6,356 nucleotides of DNA from Candidatus Pacearchaeota archaeon. Its GTDB lineage: Archaea > Nanobdellota > Nanobdellia > Pacearchaeales > GW2011-AR1. The notes beneath the pieces are model-generated. The model had not been told where the DNA came from and searched no databases. It saw nothing but the letters and a program-made list of their open reading frames with translations. The stretch is taken from positions 1 through 6,356 of the forward strand of contig RFLC01000032.1 of NCBI GenBank assembly GCA_003694055.1, written 5' to 3'. Position numbers and translations under genes: made by a program. This document shows positions 1 through 4,655 of this stretch, piece after piece (the first letter of the stretch is position 1; each line of letters begins with the position of its first letter).

Positions 1-2
1 AC

Positions 3-614
3 CTTGCAGCAAGCGAAACCGATGAGATGAGAAAGTGCAGCGTTGATTTGGTTAATGACAACCCTGCGCATTTGCTGGCTGAGCTCTCCCGTCTTCAGCG
101 CGCGAACTCTCGCCAGAGCTCTCTGTTGGAATTCTCTTCATCTCGAGACACTAGTGCAAGAGCGAACGAACAGAAAGGCGGGCGGAAGGAAAGCTTGCCT
201 AAGCAACCTTTTGCGTTTGCTATGAGTGCAGAGCATTTCCCAGAGATAAACGCTAGCATGAAAGCGTTGATGCGGGCTTATGAGTCAGCACCGAGCAATT
301 ACGAGGAGTTAGTGCTTGTGAGAGGTCTTGGGAAAAAGGGCTTGCGCGCGCTCGCGCTCCTTGCCAACTTAATCTACGGCGCAGAACTTTCCTGGCGCGA
401 TCCTGTGAAGTACTCGTTCACGCACGGCGGCAAAGACGGCTGGCCATTCCCCGTCGACAAAAAACTTATGGAACAAAACACTCGTTTGTTAAAGGAAGCG
501 GTTGAGCAAGCTAGGATTGGAAAGAAGGACAAGCTCGCATGCCTTCGTCGTCTGGCTAAGCATGAGCAAAGACAGAGAAGTTTTGCGCTCGCCGAGGGAA
601 ATAAGTCCAACTAG
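3..614 (+). CDS. DUF763 domain protein, C-terminal part (5' end outside window)
   Basis: The frame is open from the left edge to a TAG at 612-614, giving 203 residues. DUF763 proteins are, from memory, about 350-400 residues, so this is probably the C-terminal half and the ATG at 27 is internal. The recognisable part is the end: a helix-hairpin-helix-like turn (LVRGLGKKGLRALALLA, about residues 105-121 of the fragment) followed by the family hallmark DPVKYSFTHGGKDGWPFPVD (about 133-152). It then has a basic helical tail. Before this lies a Ser/Arg/Gln-rich stretch (about residues 30-65) that looks like a flexible linker. The family is conserved in archaea and some bacteria; its biochemical role is unknown, and the HhH-like turn only suggests nucleic-acid contact (inference). 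It converges on the zinc-ribbon gene with a 29-bp gap. Confidence 0.85.
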   Translation, partial: LAASETDEMRKCSVDLVNDNPAHLLAELSRLQRANSRQSSLLEFSSSRDTSARANEQKGGRKESLPKQPFAFAMSAEHFPEINASMKALMRAYESAPSNYEELVLVRGLGKKGLRALALLANLIYGAELSWRDPVKYSFTHGGKDGWPFPVDKKLMEQNTRLLKEAVEQARIGKKDKLACLRRLAKHEQRQRSFALAEGNKSN

Positions 615-615
615 T

Positions 616-629
616 AAAAAGAAAGAAGG
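616..629 (-). terminator. T-rich terminator of the zinc-ribbon gene
   Basis: Read on the minus strand, just after the TAG of the 644-901 gene, the sequence becomes pyrimidine-rich (CCTTCTTTCTTTTTAC). Archaeal RNA polymerase can stop at such T tracts without a hairpin. It lies in the short gap between two convergent genes. The assignment is by position and composition only. Confidence 0.4.
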
Positions 630-643
630 TGTGCGGCAGAGTG

Positions 644-901
644 CTACTCAAAGTCTTCCTCGCTTTCCTCAAGTTCGTCGAAGGGCCATTCTGCTGTTAG
701 CGCATCATCCTCTTGTTCTTCAAGGGCGTCGCTTGCTTCCTTCCTGCACTCCCAACAAAGCGAGTCGCGCAAAAAGCGCGCTATCTTGGTTCGGTCTGCT
801 TGCACCTCGCTCAGTCCTCCTGATTGGAGGTCATACCAAAGGTCGTAAACCTTGCCGCATCTCCCACACCGCACTGGCAACACACAGGTTTCTCCTTTCA
901 T
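644..901 (-). CDS. Small acidic zinc-ribbon protein
   Basis: An 85-residue protein with two knuckles, C12-G-R-C15 and C49-W-E-C52, spaced as in a single zinc ribbon that holds one Zn(II). Between them is an amphipathic, mixed-charge segment with Tyr/Trp residues (YDLWYDL) and a short helix (RTKIARFLRD). The last 25 residues are strongly acidic (runs of E and D). Small zinc ribbons of this kind in archaea usually bind nucleic acid or protein partners, but I do not recognise the specific family. The ATG at 901 is supported by a TATA box (TATTTAAG, 923-930) centred about 25 bp upstream, which predicts a leaderless transcript. It is monocistronic and convergent with the DUF763 gene. The paired cysteines and promoter position make it a real gene rather than a shadow of the opposite-strand frame at 502-927. 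Confidence 0.8.
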   Translation of the reverse strand: MKGETCVLPVRCGRCGKVYDLWYDLQSGGLSEVQADRTKIARFLRDSLCWECRKEASDALEEQEDDALTAEWPFDELEESEEDFE

Positions 902-922
902 GCCCTATAAACACCCTCCAAA

Positions 923-930
923 CTTAAATA
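923..930 (-). promoter_or_regulatory. TATA box for the zinc-ribbon gene
   Basis: TATTTAAG on the minus strand, centred at about 926.5 and so about 25 bp upstream of the ATG at 901. This places the expected archaeal transcript start on or next to the start codon. Confidence 0.6.
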
Positions 931-1091
931 CTCTTTCACACTCTAAAGATTTCTTTGCTATGCAACAGAATTTATATATCAAATACCTTGAAAGTTATAA
1001 AAGACAACTCCGCACTCGTGAACGCTATCTTTTTATACTCTGTCACTAGGCAGAGTGACCTCTAGCGGTTTTTATATTTGATTTAAATAGT
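931..1091. other. AT-rich non-coding stretch with TATA-like motifs and alternative hairpins
   Basis: No convincing gene. The sequence carries several TATA-like strings (TTTATATATC near 970, TTATAAAAG near 995, TTTTTATA near 1031 and 1069, ATTTAAAT near 1081). A 29-residue plus-strand frame from ATG 960 to 1049 is open but has no supporting signal. An inverted-repeat cluster sits at 1037-1059. The TATA-like motifs nearest the right end could drive a plus-strand transcript into the GC-rich block that follows, but their spacing does not point to one clear start. Confidence 0.5.
1037..1059. repeat. Two overlapping, mutually exclusive inverted repeats
   Basis: ACTCTG (1037-1042) can pair with CAGAGT (1051-1056), and GTCACT (1042-1047) can pair with AGTGAC (1054-1059). 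Both are perfect 6-bp stems with 8-nt and 6-nt loops, and because they share bases only one can form at a time. It could be a protein-binding site or an RNA hairpin; nothing in the sequence decides which. Confidence 0.45.
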
Positions 1092-1206
1092 CGCGGGAGA
1101 TTGAGGCGCGCTCGCCAGCCGCTCGCGCGCCGCCATTCAAAAGACGCGCACTCTTTCGCCGTGCGAAGCCCGCAACATCAGACGCTGTTGGAAAGCGCGT
1201 GATGTT
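1092..1206 (+). ncRNA. Candidate structured RNA (GC-rich hairpin cluster)
   Basis: A GC-rich island inside AT-rich intergenic DNA with nested, perfect complementarity. GCGGG (1093-1097) pairs with CCCGC (1169-1173) and encloses two hairpins: GGCGCGC/GCGCGCC (1105-1111 with 1125-1131) and CGCAC/GTGCG (1147-1151 with 1161-1165). This makes a possible three-way junction. Immediately after it, AACATCA/TGATGTT (1174-1180 with 1200-1206) encloses CGCT/AGCG (1183-1186 with 1194-1197). An ACA follows the closing helix at 1175-1177, but within the next stem, so an H/ACA assignment is not supported. The strand is uncertain; plus is suggested only by TATA-like boxes at about 1071-1089. I found no match to RNase P RNA, SRP RNA or box C/D motifs. 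It could also be simple GC-rich spacer or processing sequence downstream of the tRNA. Confidence 0.35.
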
Positions 1207-1226
1207 AAACGAGAAGTGCAGAATGG

Positions 1227-1231
1227 AAAAA
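1227..1231 (-). terminator. Oligo-T terminator of tRNA-Ser
   Basis: On the minus strand five T residues begin two bases after the tRNA discriminator base. This is a typical archaeal stop signal for a single tRNA transcript. Confidence 0.5.
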
Positions 1232-1232
1232 G

Positions 1233-1316
1233 CGCCAGGGAGAGGATTCGAACCTCTGCTCCCTTGCGGGAACCTGCTCTCGAGGCAGGCGCGTTGGACC
1301 GCTCCGCCACCCTGGC
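1233..1316 (-). tRNA. tRNA-Ser (anticodon CGA)
   Basis: A complete type II cloverleaf can be drawn on the minus strand. The acceptor stem GCCAGGG (1316-1310) pairs with CCCTGGC (1240-1234), with discriminator G73 at 1233, as expected for serine. The D stem is GCG/CGC, with GG in the D loop. The anticodon stem CCTGC/GCAGG (1289-1285 with 1277-1273) closes the loop CTCGAGA, giving anticodon CGA at 1282-1280, which reads the UCG codon. A long variable arm (about 1272-1258) folds as CCC-GCAA-GGG, which is diagnostic for Ser/Leu tRNAs. The T stem AGAGG/CCTCT carries loop TTCGAAT. CCA is not encoded and must be added after transcription. I see no intron. It has its own TATA box and a T5 terminator. 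Confidence 0.97.
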
Positions 1317-1337
1317 AAATTTAATTGCAATGAAGAA

Positions 1338-1345
1338 TTTTTAAA
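1338..1345 (-). promoter_or_regulatory. TATA box for tRNA-Ser
   Basis: TTTAAAAA on the minus strand, centred about 25 bp upstream of the tRNA 5' end at 1316. Transcription would therefore begin at or very near the first base of the mature tRNA. Confidence 0.6.
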
Positions 1346-1420
1346 TTTAGCTTTTCCCTGCCAATCTAACACACTCACCAATCTTTTCAATAATGATACA
1401 CTATCAAAAATGAGAGTATT

Positions 1421-1428
1421 ATTAAAAT
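1421..1428 (+). promoter_or_regulatory. TATA box for the 1451-1732 gene
   Basis: ATTAAAAT is centred about 26 bp upstream of ATG 1451. This spacing decides the start: the GTG at 1442 would lie upstream of the predicted transcript start, so the ATG at 1451 is preferred and the message is leaderless. Confidence 0.6.
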
Positions 1429-1450
1429 ACAAAAGAGTTTTGTGTTTGGG

Positions 1451-1732
1451 ATGGGGTCGAAACTCAACGGCCAAGATTGGGAGGTTTTCGAAAACTTGCA
1501 AAGAGTGATTGGAAACAAGTTAACGCCGAACAACGAGATTGAAGAAGCGCTAAGATATTTTAAGGAAGTCAGGAAGCACGAGGAAGCTTACAAGGTTGTC
1601 CGCGAGATAGCGCACATTGAAAAGCAACTAACTCAAGAAACAATCAATAAGTTTCAACCATTATTGCGCAAACTAAGGAAAGTTTTGTTTTTCGACGAGA
1701 GCACAAGTCTGAGCGGAGAGAGTTCTGAATAG
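1451..1732 (+). CDS. Hypothetical small charged helical protein
   Basis: I do not recognise this family. From ATG 1451 it encodes 93 residues; a GTG at 1442 would add three residues but lies upstream of the predicted transcription start. The body (about residues 9-80) is rich in E, K, R, L and I with helix-forming spacing (EIEEALRYFKEVRKHEEAYK, then IEKQL and LLRKLRKVLFF). It looks all-alpha, perhaps two or three helices or a short coiled coil, with a Ser/Glu-rich tail. There is no signal peptide, membrane segment or cysteine. It is transcribed divergently from tRNA-Ser across a 134-bp promoter region and converges on the oxygenase operon, with only 7 bp between stop codons. The promoter position and protein-like composition support a real gene; function is unknown. 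Confidence 0.7.
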   Translation: MGSKLNGQDWEVFENLQRVIGNKLTPNNEIEEALRYFKEVRKHEEAYKVVREIAHIEKQLTQETINKFQPLLRKLRKVLFFDESTSLSGESSE

Positions 1733-1739
1733 AGCCAAA

Positions 1740-2303
1740 CTACAAAACCTCGCCTTCTACCACAAAAAGCGAGCTTTTCGTTGCAAGATGGTTAACATAC
1801 TTTGTAAATCCGGAAAAGTGCCTGCCATTGAGCAAAGCAAAACTATTCTTCTTCACAGGAAAGATTAAACTCTTTCCTTCGCTGTCAACATAACACTTGT
1901 ATCCGCCGAACCTATCCTCCCAAGCTCGTCGAGGTTTGGCAAGAATTGGGAAATAAATAAAAAACTCTGCTTTCAAATTTTTCTTTTGCACTAGCGTGTA
2001 ATCTCTGTGAGAGTAAAGTTTAAGTTTCAGGTTCATTTCCTTGAACTTAACAAAGCGCGCGATGAAATTTGCCAACTCTTCAAACTCAAATTCCTGCACA
2101 AAATCCTTATTCACTTTTCCTAGCGAGTAGGAAAACAAATCGGGCTGTTTCAACTTTTGCCAGCGCAGTTTTCTCGCAACGCGCAGAACGCTCTCATAAT
2201 TTTGTTTCTCCAGAAAATTGTCCAGTCTTAAAAATCCGTAGTTTGAGAAGAACTCCGACATTGCTTGCAACTCCCTTGACTTAAGATAACTGCCGCGTAT
2301 CAA
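1740..2303 (-). CDS. Non-catalytic DSBH protein resembling the C-terminal domain of Tpa1/OGFOD1
   Basis: This 187-residue protein (TTG start) is related to the upstream oxygenase. Both share NFL near the N-terminus, a later DLFS, DY.L followed by a strand, and GG...VY/YV in the beta-helix region. The metal ligands are gone: the catalytic C-H-D-D is replaced by V-Q-K-K, the distal His aligns with Thr and the 2-oxoglutarate Arg with Ser. The opening (RGSYL...LRLDNFLE) and the ending (ALLNGRHFSGFTKYVNHL) recall the Ofd1 CTDD domain that follows the catalytic domain in Tpa1/OGFOD1 (from memory, not a search). Likely role: structural or substrate-binding partner of the oxygenase. The start at 2303 is chosen because GGAGG (2317-2313) sits 9 nt upstream and TTGA overlaps the previous stop. 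A TTG at 2312 would abut the Shine-Dalgarno motif. The stop is TAG at 1742-1740. Confidence 0.75.
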   Translation of the reverse strand: MIRGSYLKSRELQAMSEFFSNYGFLRLDNFLEKQNYESVLRVARKLRWQKLKQPDLFSYSLGKVNKDFVQEFEFEELANFIARFVKFKEMNLKLKLYSHRDYTLVQKKNLKAEFFIYFPILAKPRRAWEDRFGGYKCYVDSEGKSLIFPVKKNSFALLNGRHFSGFTKYVNHLATKSSLFVVEGEVL

Positions 2304-2929
2304 TTTAGCCAACCTCCAATAGCATACCTGGATTTTTTCCCGACATTTTCCTCGACTTCATGGAACGATTTCCTAGTGACTTTAAACACAAGCAAAGAGT
2401 TCCACGTTGGAGAGTATTTCTTGGCGGCGTCAGTGGGGCGCAAATTCTTGGAGTTGTAAACAACAAACCTTCCGCCGTCGCGGGCAAGCATTCCTTTAGT
2501 TAGATAGATTATGAACGCAAGTTTTCTAGATTCGACGTTATCATCATGGCAAAGCAAGTAGTCAGTTGGCTTGAACAAAGTCGCTGCAACGCGCAATTGT
2601 CCTTGCAACTTCGCACCAGTTAGCGCTTCAAAAATCGCGAACCCTTCTTCAGAGCGCAAAAATTCGTAGAACTCTCTTAGCTCACCACTTTTCAATGCGC
2701 TAAAGTCATCACTTTGATAAAACGAGAACAAATCTGTTTCTTTTCTTTCAAATCTCAAGCCCTTAACTTCTTTCGCTAATTCCCTTGCTACTCTCTCGTC
2801 GAGAAAATTGCGCGCGTGCAAATGCGGGTAGGGCTTTGCAAGTTCAAATCTCCTCCTTAACGACGGAATTCGCTGGAGAAAACTCCTAGAGATGAACCTT
2901 TCCGCTAACGAAAGACTTTTGCGCATCAT
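2300..2929 (-). CDS. 2-oxoglutarate/Fe(II) oxygenase, Tpa1/OGFOD1 (prolyl 4-hydroxylase)-like
   Basis: A 209-residue double-stranded beta-helix oxygenase with the complete catalytic set. H128-D-D130 lies in LLCHDDN, the distal H190 in SFHEV, and R201 in SRYAIGGW is the expected 2-oxoglutarate anchor. The strands between (RKLAFIIYL, DGGRFVVYN, NSLLVFKV) match the Tpa1-type prolyl hydroxylase pattern. These enzymes use O2, Fe(II) and 2-oxoglutarate to hydroxylate a protein side chain; Tpa1/OGFOD1 modify a proline of ribosomal protein uS12, and a bacterial relative modifies EF-Tu. The substrate here is unknown; a translation-factor proline is the reasonable guess. An Arg-rich, helical N-terminus (residues 1-30) precedes the domain. 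The gene starts at an ATGA overlap with the kinase-like gene (ATG 2929; a second ATG follows at 2926) and ends at a TTGA overlap with the non-catalytic partner. It implies contact with oxygen. Confidence 0.88.
   Translation of the reverse strand: MMRKSLSLAERFISRSFLQRIPSLRRRFELAKPYPHLHARNFLDERVARELAKEVKGLRFERKETDLFSFYQSDDFSALKSGELREFYEFLRSEEGFAIFEALTGAKLQGQLRVAATLFKPTDYLLCHDDNVESRKLAFIIYLTKGMLARDGGRFVVYNSKNLRPTDAAKKYSPTWNSLLVFKVTRKSFHEVEENVGKKSRYAIGGWLN
2313..2317 (-). promoter_or_regulatory. Shine-Dalgarno motif deciding the TTG start at 2303
   Basis: GGAGG on the minus strand, inside the last codons of the upstream oxygenase gene, 9 nt before TTG 2303. It supports re-initiation or translational coupling at the TTGA overlap, and argues against the TTG at 2312, which directly touches the motif. 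Confidence 0.6.
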
Positions 2930-3735
2930 CGGTTAAAGTCCTGCCTGCTATTCAGAAATTTTTCATACTCTTCCGCAACTTTCGCTTTGGTTTCCTCTAG
3001 AGACATATCTGTTGTGTTAATGTAAGCTACTCTTGTGCCTGCGCTTTCAAACAGCTCTCTCATCTGCTGACTTTTGTATCTTGCAATAAGCGCCTGCTGG
3101 AACGACCACCTTTCAAATGCGGAGTTATCTGACTTAGAAGTGAGTTCGCGCGACTCAAGCCTTTTTCTAAACTCCTCTTGGTCTTCAATTGTCATGATGA
3201 TAAGCAAATCCGGGCGGTACTCTCCAAGTTGCAAGCGTGTCCCATCTTTCGCAAGTATCTTCTCCAATAGCTCCCGCTCATCCTTGCCAGCACGCACTCC
3301 AGCCTCGACTTGATACGCGAGGGTAGATGCAACACACCTGCTTTGAATTACATTTAGCCCTCTCAGAAGAGCAGGGATTACTACTTCCCTCATTTGCACA
3401 GATCTGTCCACAGAGACAGCATCTATTTGTTCCTCAACAGTATAAATCCCTAGTTTTGCATTCTCTCGCGAGGTTATCCGTTCTCTAAAGTCCTGGCCTG
3501 TGCCTGTGTAACTAGGTTCAGCTGTCACAATTGTGTGCCACAGCCAGTGGGGCGGGTTGTAAAAATCTTTAACTTGTGGTCTGCCTTTTGCATACGCGCG
3601 CGCAAAGCCAATAGTGTCAAAGACCGCTTTGCCCAACTTTTGCTCGCGTTCGATTAACGCCCGCACACCGCCCTCACCCTTGCCTGCAACATCAAGCCCA
3701 TCGACAACAACGAAAAGCCCTCTTTTTGACGTCAT
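2926..3735 (-). CDS. Thymidylate kinase-like P-loop protein with altered motifs
   Basis: This 269-residue protein follows the thymidylate kinase plan: beta1/P-loop GLDVAGKG (residues 13-20), TAEPSYTGTG (71-80, like TREPGGTP.G), DAVSVDRSVQMREVVIPALLRG (like FAADR...I.PAL..G), and SRCVASTLAYQ (132-142, like DRY..SSLAYQ). These are followed by the hydrophobic strand RPDLLIIM and an Arg-rich LID-like region (189-196). dTMP kinases phosphorylate dTMP to dTDP, but two key positions differ here. The P-loop Ser/Thr after Lys19 is Gly20, and the Asp of the DRY motif is Ser132. An extra segment with aromatic residues (FYNPPHWLWH, 58-67) is also unusual. It may be a divergent nucleotide kinase or a repurposed family member. 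It is the first gene of a three-gene operon, with a TATA box giving a leaderless start at ATG 3735. Confidence 0.75.
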   Translation of the reverse strand: MTSKRGLFVVVDGLDVAGKGEGGVRALIEREQKLGKAVFDTIGFARAYAKGRPQVKDFYNPPHWLWHTIVTAEPSYTGTGQDFRERITSRENAKLGIYTVEEQIDAVSVDRSVQMREVVIPALLRGLNVIQSRCVASTLAYQVEAGVRAGKDERELLEKILAKDGTRLQLGEYRPDLLIIMTIEDQEEFRKRLESRELTSKSDNSAFERWSFQQALIARYKSQQMRELFESAGTRVAYINTTDMSLEETKAKVAEEYEKFLNSRQDFNR

Positions 3736-3753
3736 CTCACACTAACTCTCAAG

Positions 3754-3765
3754 TTTTTATAAAAA
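3754..3765 (-). promoter_or_regulatory. TATA box of the kinase/oxygenase operon
   Basis: TTTTTATAAAAA on the minus strand, centred about 24.5 bp upstream of ATG 3735. This is the single clear promoter for the three overlapping genes that run down to 1740. Confidence 0.65.
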
Positions 3766-3778
3766 TCTTTAGGTTGTT

Positions 3779-3792
3779 CAAAATATATTTTG
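3779..3792. promoter_or_regulatory. Perfect 14-bp palindrome CAAAATATATTTTG, possible operator
   Basis: A perfect dyad lying 13 bp upstream of the operon TATA box, a usual place for an archaeal activator or repressor site. It is AT-rich and could equally be a secondary TATA-like element. Nothing further in the window identifies a regulator for it. Confidence 0.35.
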
Positions 3793-3903
3793 CGCATTCC
3801 CCTCACTTCGGAATTACTAGCTTAGCGCTCTGCCCTGCTACTTGCTTCATTAGCTCGGCTAGGATGGGTGTTCTCAAAATCATACAACAAAATGCAAAAA
3901 TTC

Positions 3904-3911
3904 TTTTAAAG
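3904..3911 (+). promoter_or_regulatory. TATA box for the VanZ-like gene
   Basis: TTTTAAAG is centred about 25 bp upstream of ATG 3932, again giving a leaderless start. It is divergent from the operon promoter at 3754-3765. The DNA between, about 140 bp, holds no gene I can support. Confidence 0.55.
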
Positions 3912-3931
3912 CTCTGTTGCATCGCTAGAAA

Positions 3932-4336
3932 ATGGGCAAATTGAGGGTTGTTGATGATGTTCTAAATGACAAGAAGCTGTGCATATCTGCAGCAATTGTC
4001 GTCGGAATTTTCATATTTTACTTTTCCTCGCTTCCTGGAACTGATGTGCCAAAAACAAAAATTCCGTTGTTGTCAGTAGCTTACCATCTCATCGCTTTCC
4101 TTTTGTTCACTTCTTTCATACTTTTATCTTTGACCAATCCCTCACTGAATCGCGAGCTAATCGCATTTGGACTGGTGTTTGCTTTGTTTTACGCGTTAAC
4201 TGACGAAATTCACCAAATCTTTGTGCCGTTTCGGGACGCTTCACTCTTTGATTTATTTGTTGACAGCGTCGGCATTTTGATTGCGTTCTCGCTTGTTTTT
4301 TGGCTGAGAGAAACTAGGAGAGCTGACAAGCCTTGA
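3932..4336 (+). CDS. VanZ-like family membrane protein
   Basis: A 134-residue integral membrane protein with four hydrophobic segments (about residues 18-34, 46-67, 75-90 and 105-125). The VanZ-family signature lies between segments 3 and 4: TDEIHQIFVPFRDASLFDL (residues 90-108), with the typical D-E-x-H-Q...F-V-P-x-R...D pattern. FYFSSLPGTDVP after the first segment matches the usual FSS.P loop. VanZ homologues are widespread; VanZ itself gives low-level teicoplanin resistance, but most homologues have no known role, and in an archaeon without peptidoglycan an antibiotic function is not implied. It has its own promoter, stands alone, and is followed by a 321-bp gap before the convergent GH130 gene. 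The last residues are basic (RETRR), as expected for a cytoplasmic C-terminus. Confidence 0.88.
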   Translation: MGKLRVVDDVLNDKKLCISAAIVVGIFIFYFSSLPGTDVPKTKIPLLSVAYHLIAFLLFTSFILLSLTNPSLNRELIAFGLVFALFYALTDEIHQIFVPFRDASLFDLFVDSVGILIAFSLVFWLRETRRADKP

Positions 4337-4473
4337 AAGTTCGTTGCAGAAATTACAACAACCTGCGCACTCGCGTTCGCTTGCCGCTCGCGCGCTCTAG
4401 CAAAACCCAAGTTTCCTGCCCAGCCATCTTTGCGCTGATGAAAAATGCGAGCGCATACCGACGCTAAATTTGC

Positions 4474-4493
4474 GTATATACATCTGTATATAC
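4474..4493. repeat. GTATATAC direct/inverted repeat pair, possible operator or paired TATA element
   Basis: Two copies of the self-complementary octamer GTATATAC separated by ATCT, so the pair is at once a direct and an inverted repeat. Each copy resembles a TATA core readable on either strand, but no credible gene starts about 25 bp away on either side. It could also be a dyad site for a small regulator. Confidence 0.4.
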
Positions 4494-4634
4494 AACCCTG
4501 TCCATAGAAATTTGCTGCGAGAGTTTGGTGAATTGCCAATGACAAACCCGATAAAATCTCCCATCTGCCGACAGGAGGAGCAACGCGCATCCGCTCCACG
4601 ACACCCGCTCAGTGCAAGATTTGCCAGAAGCTAG

Positions 4635-4655
4635 CAAAACAAAAATGCGAAAACC
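4635..4655 (-). terminator. T-rich terminator of the GH130 gene
   Basis: Directly after the TGA at 4660-4658 the minus strand shows three T tracts (T4, T5 and T4) within about 20 nt. The weak inverted repeat TTTGC/GCAAA (4638-4634 with 4624-4620) overlaps the last tract. This fits archaeal T-tract termination. Confidence 0.5.

Noticed and set aside
502..927. Long plus-strand open frame across the zinc-ribbon gene
   Set aside because: It is antisense to a protein with two CxxC knuckles and a well-placed promoter, overlaps the DUF763 end, and has low-complexity, Ser/Arg/Leu-rich shadow composition.
960..1049. Plus-strand mini-ORF of 29 residues (ATG 960)
   Set aside because: No TATA box at the right distance and no Shine-Dalgarno motif; it lies in AT-rich DNA where short frames are expected.
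1205..1501. Minus-strand frame running through the tRNA-Ser gene
   Set aside because: It translates a tRNA gene and the promoters on both sides, so it cannot be a real coding region in parallel with them.
1764..1778. Plus-strand AAAAGC/GCTTTT stem as terminator for the 1451-1732 gene
   Set aside because: Short stem with a tight loop, inside the coding end of the convergent gene, followed by no T run; possible but unsupported.
3817..3862. CTAGC/GCTAG pairing as a small RNA in the divergent promoter region
   Set aside because: Only 5 bp with a loop of about 36 nt and weak inner pairing; expected by chance.
3726..3944. Plus-strand frame of 72 residues between the operon and the VanZ-like gene
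   Set aside because: It covers two divergent promoters and overlaps both neighbouring gene starts; no family features.
4436..4441. Box C-like TGATGA as part of a C/D guide RNA
   Set aside because: No D box (CTGA) at a suitable distance and no C'/D' pair.
4401..4634. Plus-strand stop-free stretch of about 77 codons
   Set aside because: Only late or weak starts (ATG 4539 gives 31 residues), Arg/Pro/Ser-rich random-looking product, no supporting promoter spacing.
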